64,000 nucleotides of DNA from Pseudarthrobacter enclensis (lineage in GTDB: Bacteria; Actinomycetota; Actinomycetes; Actinomycetales; Micrococcaceae): the NCBI RefSeq assembly GCF_030811655.1, contig NZ_JAUSRE010000002.1, forward strand, positions 186,001-250,000, read 5' to 3'. A program made the position numbers and the translations under genes. Positions 60,448 through 64,000 of the stretch are shown one piece after another. Under the pieces are notes generated by a model. The model ran no database searches. It was not told the DNA's origin and saw only the letters and a list, made by a program, of their open reading frames with translations. Numbering within the stretch: the first letter of the stretch is position 1; each line of letters begins with the position of its first letter.

Positions 60448-61914
60448 ATGGAAACCAGGGCGATTGTGGATGCGAAAGGCGGGGCCGGTCTGGCCGATGC
60501 CGTCACGTCCCTGACTGCGATGGTGGACGAACTGACCGGAGTCCTGCGCGTTTCTTCGGAAGCTGCGGATAGTGCTCACGGCGTCGACAGTCATGATCCG
60601 CTGCGGGAACTTACCGGGTCCCGCCTGGACGGCCTGGGCGTCGTGGCCCGGATCGAAGCTGCCACTGCAGCCGTCAAAATGCGCCTGCTCGCCGAGTATG
60701 CGGAAGCAGCGGCTGCCATGGAAGCGCCGGCGGAAAGCGCGTATGAGTCGTCGGCGCGCGAAGTGAGCCTGGTCGCGGAAATCGCCTGCGTGCTGACTGT
60801 TGGGGAACGCGCCGCAGCAGCACTGCTGGGGGAGGCCCACGCGCTGACCACAGCCTTGCCGGCGGCACTGGATGCCTTGCAGGCCGGGGAGATTTCATGG
60901 CAGCACGCCCGGATCATCGTCGACGAAACCAGCGGTCTCGGCACTCCCGCCGCTGCCGCACTCGAGGCGCACTTCCTGGACCCGGACGCACCGAATGCGG
61001 CCAGGGGTGCCGCCGCGGGGGAGCTGGCACCGGCCCGCTTCCGCCGGAAGGTGCGTGCCTGGCGGGAGCGCCATCATCCGGAATCCCTCCAAAGCAGGCA
61101 CGCGAAGTCGGTTGAAGACCGGCGGATGGAGTACTCGCCGGACCGCGATGGGATGGCATGGATCTCGCTCTGCCTGGCTGCGGACACGGCGTCTGCCATT
61201 TGGAACAAGACGTCTGCCATGGCGCGTGGACTGCAGGGACCTGATGAACCGCGCACCCTGACCCAGCTCAGGGCCGATGTGGCCGCCGGTTTGCTGCTGG
61301 GGAATTCGGGTGAGCTGGCCGGGTCTGTGCCATCCCTCAGGGCAGATGTGCTGGTCACGGTTCCGGTCTTTTCCCTCCTCGGTGCCACGGACGAACCCGC
61401 CGAACTCGACAACTACGGTCCCATCCCGGCATCGATGGCGCGCGCACTCGTTTCGGAAGGCGCCAGCTCGTTCTACCGCGTCCTGGTGGACCCCCGCGAC
61501 GGGGCGCCGCTTGAAATTGGCCGGATCAGCTACCGGCTCCCGGAGGCACTCAAGCGGTGGTTGCGCATGCGCGACGGAAAGTGCACCTTCCCCGGCTGCA
61601 GCAACCCCAGCCAGGACAATGAGGCGGACCACCTCTTAGCCTGGGAGCACGGAGGCGCCACCGGCATCAGCAACCTCGGACAGGTGTGTCCCAAACACCA
61701 TCGACTCAAGCATTGGAGCGGCTGGAGCCCCGGTCCGGCTGCCATGAATGAGCCACCCGGTTGGATCTCGCCAGCCGGCCGTCACTACAACGCCGAACAA
61801 CCGGACCGGGAACCAACACTCTGGCCCCCGGGCTGCCTGCCCGAAACCGGCTGCCTGCCAAAAGAAGGCAGTCCGCTGGAGGCAGTCATCGTCGACTTCC
61901 TCGTGGCCTCGTAG
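60448..61914 (+). CDS. DUF222/HNH endonuclease domain protein
   Basis: Protein of 488 residues from the ATG at 60448 (METRAIVDAKGG). The N-terminal two thirds is the DUF222 domain (RLLAEYAEAAAAM; LLGEAHALTTALPAALDALQAGEISWQHARIIVDET). The C-terminal HNH nuclease site is RDGKCTFPGCSNPSQDNEADHLLAWEHGGATGISNLGQVCPKHHRLKH, with two CxxC/H-type zinc ligands. Such genes occur in many copies in actinobacterial genomes and may belong to mobile REP13E12-like elements, but no repeats flank this one. The target DNA is unknown. Confidence 0.9.
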   Translation: METRAIVDAKGGAGLADAVTSLTAMVDELTGVLRVSSEAADSAHGVDSHDPLRELTGSRLDGLGVVARIEAATAAVKMRLLAEYAEAAAAMEAPAESAYESSAREVSLVAEIACVLTVGERAAAALLGEAHALTTALPAALDALQAGEISWQHARIIVDETSGLGTPAAAALEAHFLDPDAPNAARGAAAGELAPARFRRKVRAWRERHHPESLQSRHAKSVEDRRMEYSPDRDGMAWISLCLAADTASAIWNKTSAMARGLQGPDEPRTLTQLRADVAAGLLLGNSGELAGSVPSLRADVLVTVPVFSLLGATDEPAELDNYGPIPASMARALVSEGASSFYRVLVDPRDGAPLEIGRISYRLPEALKRWLRMRDGKCTFPGCSNPSQDNEADHLLAWEHGGATGISNLGQVCPKHHRLKHWSGWSPGPAAMNEPPGWISPAGRHYNAEQPDREPTLWPPGCLPETGCLPKEGSPLEAVIVDFLVAS

Positions 61915-62006
61915 CCGCTGCATCAAACCCGCGCGTGGCAAATTGACGCCCGTAAGCAGCCAGTAGCTGCGTTGCCCGCGGCACGCGGGGGCGGTCCTGT
62001 GTGTCC

Positions 62007-62038
62007 TGCCGACGTGCCGACGTGCCGACGTGCCGGCG
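62007..62038. repeat. Tandem 8-bp repeat (3 exact + 1 variant)
   Basis: TGCCGACG occurs at 62007, 62015 and 62023, followed by TGCCGGCG at 62031. The phase of 8 bp rules out a codon repeat. It is too short for a CRISPR array. Confidence 0.8.
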
Positions 62039-62076
62039 CTGTCGGCATGCCGGCTGACGTTCGGAACCGCAGGCGC

Positions 62077-62120
62077 GCCCAGCAGACGCACGAGCTCTGC
62101 CCAGCTGACGCGCGAGCTCG
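62077..62120. repeat. Pair of adjacent 22-bp imperfect direct repeats
   Basis: Segments 62077-62098 and 62099-62120 both begin GCCCAGC and share the core GACGC followed by CGAGCTC. They differ at few positions. Together with the 8-bp repeats they suggest slippage or a decayed element. Confidence 0.6.
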
Positions 62121-62369
62121 TTGTCCCTTCCCGTTCACCCGCCAGCCACCGTGGCGCCGCAAACCGTTACGGCAGGCAGAGCATTCTTTTCACGCACCCT
62201 TCCGCCCTCCAACAGTTCCTTAACGCCCGCGACTCCTTGCCGCCCGCGACGCCTCAGCCCGCTGCGCCTACACCCCGGTCCTGCCGGGAACAGTCCAGCC
62301 CGGCACATACGGGTCCGGCCCAGCCCAGTTCACCGCCAGCCCAGAGCCCACGAGAAACAGGACCATCCC

Positions 62370-63428
62370 ATGCCCTCAAAGACAATGAAAACCACGACGG
62401 CGGCACTCACCCTGGCGTTCGGCCTCCTCGCGTTCCAGCCCGCCTTCGCCGGATCAGCCCACGCGGCGGACAACACCAGCGACAGCAACCAGGCTTTCAC
62501 CTTCGCCGCCATCGGCGACATCCCGTACGGCGCCGCCGAGATCGCCAAGTTCCCCTCGCACATCCAGGACCTCAACGCGGACAAGGACCTCAAGTTTGTA
62601 GCACACGTGGGCGATATCAAGAACGGCTCCTCCCTCTGCTCTGACGAGTACTTCTCCTACATCCGCGCCCAGTTCGACACCTTCACCCACCCGCTGGTCT
62701 ACACGCCCGGGGACAACGAGTGGGTGGACTGCCACCGCACCAACAATGGCGCCTACAACCCCCTGGAACGCCTGGCCAAGATCCGGGAGGTCTTCTTCAA
62801 CCAACCCGGCAAGACCCTCGGCGCCACCATGCCGGTGAAGTCGCAGGAGAACCTGGGGCTCCCCGAGGATGTCCGCTTCGAGAAGAACCGGGTGGCCTTC
62901 TCCGCCCTGAACGTCCAGGGCAGCAACAATTCGCTCCTGCCGTGGACCGGGCTGGGCAAGAGCACCCCGACGCCGGAACAGTTGGCCGAGGTGCAGCACC
63001 GGACGGACGCCGTCATCGCGCAGATCCACCAGACGTTCGAGGACGCCAGGCGCAGCAACGACCGCGCCGTGGTGCTGATGCAGCAGGCCGACATGTTCGA
63101 TCCGTCGCTCCTCGCCGACGCCACCGCCAACCCGGAGACCGTCTCCGGCTTCCGGGAAGTCGTGCAGGCCATCGTCGAGGAGACCAATAGCTTCGACGCT
63201 CCCGTCTACCTCATCAACGGCGACAGCCACATCTTCACGGCAAACCAGCCCCTCGCCGCCGGCTCGCCCTGGCTGGATATCTACGGCGCACCCGCCGCGG
63301 ACAACCTGAAGCGCATCACCGTGGACGGCGCCAACAACGCCGTGGACTACGTCCGCTTCTCTGTGGCCGGCAACAACGCCAAGGGAGGCGCCGTCCTGAG
63401 CTGGGAAAAGATCCCCTTCAGCCAGTAG
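62370..63428 (+). CDS. Secreted calcineurin-like metallophosphoesterase
   Basis: Exported enzyme of 352 residues. The start at 62370 (AGGA upstream) gives a signal peptide (MPSKTMKTTTAALTLAFGLL... SAHAA, cleavage after AHA). Metallophosphoesterase motifs are FAAIGDIPYGAAEI (GD), FVAHVGDIKNGSSLC (GD), YTPGDNEWVDC (GDNE), and YLINGDSHIFT (GDSH). The metal ligands are thus present in the usual order. It probably hydrolyses a phosphate ester outside the cell; substrate unknown. It is monocistronic with a strong terminator. Confidence 0.9.
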   Translation: MPSKTMKTTTAALTLAFGLLAFQPAFAGSAHAADNTSDSNQAFTFAAIGDIPYGAAEIAKFPSHIQDLNADKDLKFVAHVGDIKNGSSLCSDEYFSYIRAQFDTFTHPLVYTPGDNEWVDCHRTNNGAYNPLERLAKIREVFFNQPGKTLGATMPVKSQENLGLPEDVRFEKNRVAFSALNVQGSNNSLLPWTGLGKSTPTPEQLAEVQHRTDAVIAQIHQTFEDARRSNDRAVVLMQQADMFDPSLLADATANPETVSGFREVVQAIVEETNSFDAPVYLINGDSHIFTANQPLAAGSPWLDIYGAPAADNLKRITVDGANNAVDYVRFSVAGNNAKGGAVLSWEKIPFSQ

Positions 63429-63436
63429 GCACCCAA

Positions 63437-63489
63437 CGGGAAGGGGTCGACGGCGGGTACCCGCCCGGCGTCGACCCCTTCCCGCTTTT
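63437..63489 (+). terminator. Terminator of the secreted phosphoesterase gene
   Basis: CGGGAAGGGGTCGACG (63437-63452) pairs perfectly with CGTCGACCCCTTCCCG (63469-63484), with an inner CGGG/CCCG stem. TTTT follows at 63486-63489. Confidence 0.93.
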
Positions 63490-63606
63490 AGGTCTGGACA
63501 CTGATGATGGGCGGACTTATCGTGCAAGGGTGGCGGCTGCCTGACCGGCAGGATGGCAAGCCTTGCCGGTCCGCTGATGCGGCCGTCCAATAGAAGGAGG
63601 CAGCAG

Positions 63607-64000
63607 ATGGCACACGTTCAAGAGGTAGAAGAGACCGTTGAAGTCGCCGTCCCGGTGCGGACCGCGTACAACCAGTGGACCCAGTTCGAATCCTTTCCGA
63701 AATTCATGTCCGGCGTGGAGTCGATTACGCAACTGACGGACACCACCAACCACTGGATCACCAACGTGGGCGGCGTCAGGCGGGAGTTCGATACGGAAAT
63801 CGTCGACCAGGAGCCTGACGACCGGATCGCCTGGCGCAGCATCGACGGCAAGTCGCACGCCGGCATCATCAGGTTCACGCCGCTGGATGCCAACCACACG
63901 AAGGTTAAGGTCCACTTCGAATGGGCGCCGGAAACCGTTACTGAAAAGGCCGGCGCGGCACTCAAGATCGACGAGATGCAGGTGAAGGCCGACATGCGGA
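63607..64000 (+). CDS. SRPBCC domain protein (partial, 3' end beyond window)
   Basis: The first 131 residues are visible. AGAAGGAGG precedes the ATG. The sequence (VEETVEVAVPVRTAYNQWTQFESFPKFMSGVESITQL; WITNVGGVRREFDTEIVDQEPDDRIAWRS) is clearly related to the SRPBCC domain at 47475-48437: both share VPV-TAYNQWTQFE-FP-FM-GV and NVGGVRR/EIGGVRR. It likely binds a small hydrophobic ligand. The ending, including whether it also has the Ala-rich tail, is outside the window. Confidence 0.88.
   Translation, partial: MAHVQEVEETVEVAVPVRTAYNQWTQFESFPKFMSGVESITQLTDTTNHWITNVGGVRREFDTEIVDQEPDDRIAWRSIDGKSHAGIIRFTPLDANHTKVKVHFEWAPETVTEKAGAALKIDEMQVKADMR

Larger units (their letters stand above)
61915..62369. 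other. 455-bp intergenic region with short tandem repeats
   Basis: No credible gene is seen between the HNH gene and the secreted phosphoesterase. The region holds four 8-bp repeats at 62007-62038 and a pair of 22-bp imperfect repeats at 62077-62120. The stretch just before 62370 must contain the phosphoesterase promoter. Confidence 0.55.

Noticed and set aside
62007..62120. CRISPR-like array
   Set aside because: Repeats are 8 and 22 bp, adjacent and without unique spacers; no cas genes are present.

Overview
The window is a high-GC chromosomal segment that looks like a free-living actinobacterium of the Micrococcaceae (Arthrobacter/Pseudarthrobacter type). This assignment is inferred from the base composition, the dense operons with ATGA/GTGA overlaps, the GTG starts, and the gene families present (DasR-like GlcNAc control, a DUF222-HNH endonuclease, Ala/Pro-rich lipoproteins). 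I see no rRNA, tRNA, CRISPR array, phage or insertion sequence. It reads as a metabolic and transport region with many local regulators.

Layout. 1-2032: a glycine betaine/proline-type ABC importer (permease cut by the window edge, plus ATPase). 2732-4461: IclR regulator, uraH and uraD (uric acid breakdown). 4622-8451: a fully overlapping operon of RsbU-like phosphatase, GT2 polysaccharide synthase, STAS protein and RsbW-like kinase, which looks like a partner-switch-controlled polysaccharide system. 8740-10250: small proteins and a Bcp peroxiredoxin. 10332-17173: the operon hyi-glxR-gcl-glxK-allB plus a winged-helix regulator (allantoin ring opening, then glyoxylate to phosphoglycerate). 17367-19405: a C39-like lipoprotein and a LacI regulator. 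19508-23231: an M20D amidohydrolase/MHS transporter cassette with a divergent two-module Lrp regulator. 23407-28607: a DctA transporter and a run of small or stand-alone proteins. 28699-34437: GlcNAc utilisation (nagA, cutC, nagB, EIIC, divergent EIIB-EIIA, GntR). 34582-39922: a lipoprotein, a second DctA, a MatC-like carrier and a PLP dehydratase. 39964-44504: assorted metabolism plus AsnC and LysR regulators. 44627-47369: a second M20/MHS cassette. 47475-53788: SRPBCC protein, FMN reductase, a stand-alone kinase ATPase domain, acyl-CoA synthetase, and a sensor kinase interrupted by an in-frame amber codon. 53850-60118: katG and a heterodimeric ABC exporter. 60115-64000: a tiny secreted ORF, the HNH endonuclease, a secreted metallophosphoesterase, and a partial SRPBCC paralogue.

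The most interesting signal is a repeated 15-bp palindrome of the form TTCCGCATNAYGGAA. It lies upstream of uraD, of the hyi operon, of the first dctA and of the second dctA. At each place a second copy or degenerate half lies exactly 21 bp away. With an IclR gene in the uraD-uraH cluster, this suggests one IclR regulon joining purine-ring catabolism, glyoxylate assimilation and dicarboxylate uptake. Other points of note are the partner-switch/polysaccharide operon (whose synthase carries a roughly 150-residue insert), the amber-interrupted kinase, cutC inside the GlcNAc operon, and two similarly built peptidase/transporter cassettes under different regulators.
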